DNA of 64,000 nucleotides from Absidia repens. Its lineage: Eukaryota > Mucoromycota > Mucoromycetes > Mucorales > Cunninghamellaceae. Both the position numbers and the translations under genes were made by a program. Positions 63,971-64,000 of the stretch are shown here, piece by piece (positions within the stretch are counted from its first letter, which is position 1; each line of letters opens with the position of its first letter). The notes beneath the pieces were generated by a model that ran no database searches, was not told the origin of the DNA, and worked only from the letters and a program-made list of their open reading frames with translations. The stretch spans positions 379,501 to 443,500 of the forward strand of contig MCGE01000016.1 of the NCBI GenBank assembly GCA_002105175.1. Reading direction: 5' to 3'.

Positions 63971-64000
63971 AACTCCTATCTTGCTTTCCTTTTATTCTTT

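Overview
The window reads as nuclear DNA of an early-diverging filamentous fungus, most likely Mucoromycota (Mucorales). Evidence: AT-rich sequence, genes cut by many short GT..AG introns (about 50-100 nt), Zn2Cys6 and WOPR regulators, glutamine/asparagine/histidine-rich low-complexity protein tracts, a Frizzled-type receptor and a PPP1R21 homologue (both absent from budding yeast), and many 20-30 nt poly(A)/poly(T) tracts. The genus is not certain. All gene models were spliced by hand from splice sites and reading phase; unless noted, the joined exons stay in frame from ATG to stop.

Layout. 1-12 kb: part of a dispersed repeat at the left edge, then two minus-strand genes, a PPP1R21 (FERRY subunit) homologue and a TBC-domain Rab-GAP-like protein, followed by a decayed Atg15-like lipase and more repeat copies around a plus-strand Zn2Cys6 regulator whose zinc cluster is C-terminal. 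12-16 kb: a classic Zn2Cys6/fungal-trans regulator (-). 16-19.6 kb: gene-poor, with a repeat copy. 19.7-27.7 kb: a METTL2/Trm140 tRNA methyltransferase (-) divergent from a 14-exon PMT2-type protein O-mannosyltransferase (+), then a Frizzled-like seven-helix receptor with a cysteine-rich domain (+). 27.7-30.4 kb: repeat-bearing spacer. 30.5-38.5 kb: DNA topoisomerase I (-) and a large Zn2Cys6 regulator (-). 40.1-43.9 kb: three plus-strand genes, the COMPASS subunit Shg1, enolase-phosphatase E1 (methionine salvage) and a CDF zinc transporter. 44-47.3 kb: spacer with a full repeat copy. 47.3-52.9 kb: glyoxalase I (-), an Ssk2/MEKK4-like regulatory protein with no kinase domain (-), and a divergent PX-PB1 protein with an apparent one-base frameshift (+). 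53-64 kb: long spacer, a WOPR regulator (+), 14-3-3 (+) with a 15-nt microexon, and a SulP sulfate permease (+).

There is no operon or obvious biosynthetic cluster. Themes are endosomal trafficking (PPP1R21, TBC, Atg15 relic), secretory glycosylation and zinc supply (PMT, CDF), signalling and polarity (Frizzled-like, Ssk2-like, PX-PB1, 14-3-3) and transcription (three Zn2Cys6 proteins, WOPR, Shg1, TOP1). The most novel items are the Frizzled-like receptor, the fungal FERRY-type protein, the TBC protein whose arginine finger is threonine, and a roughly 0.7-kb dispersed repeat family with six copies in the window.
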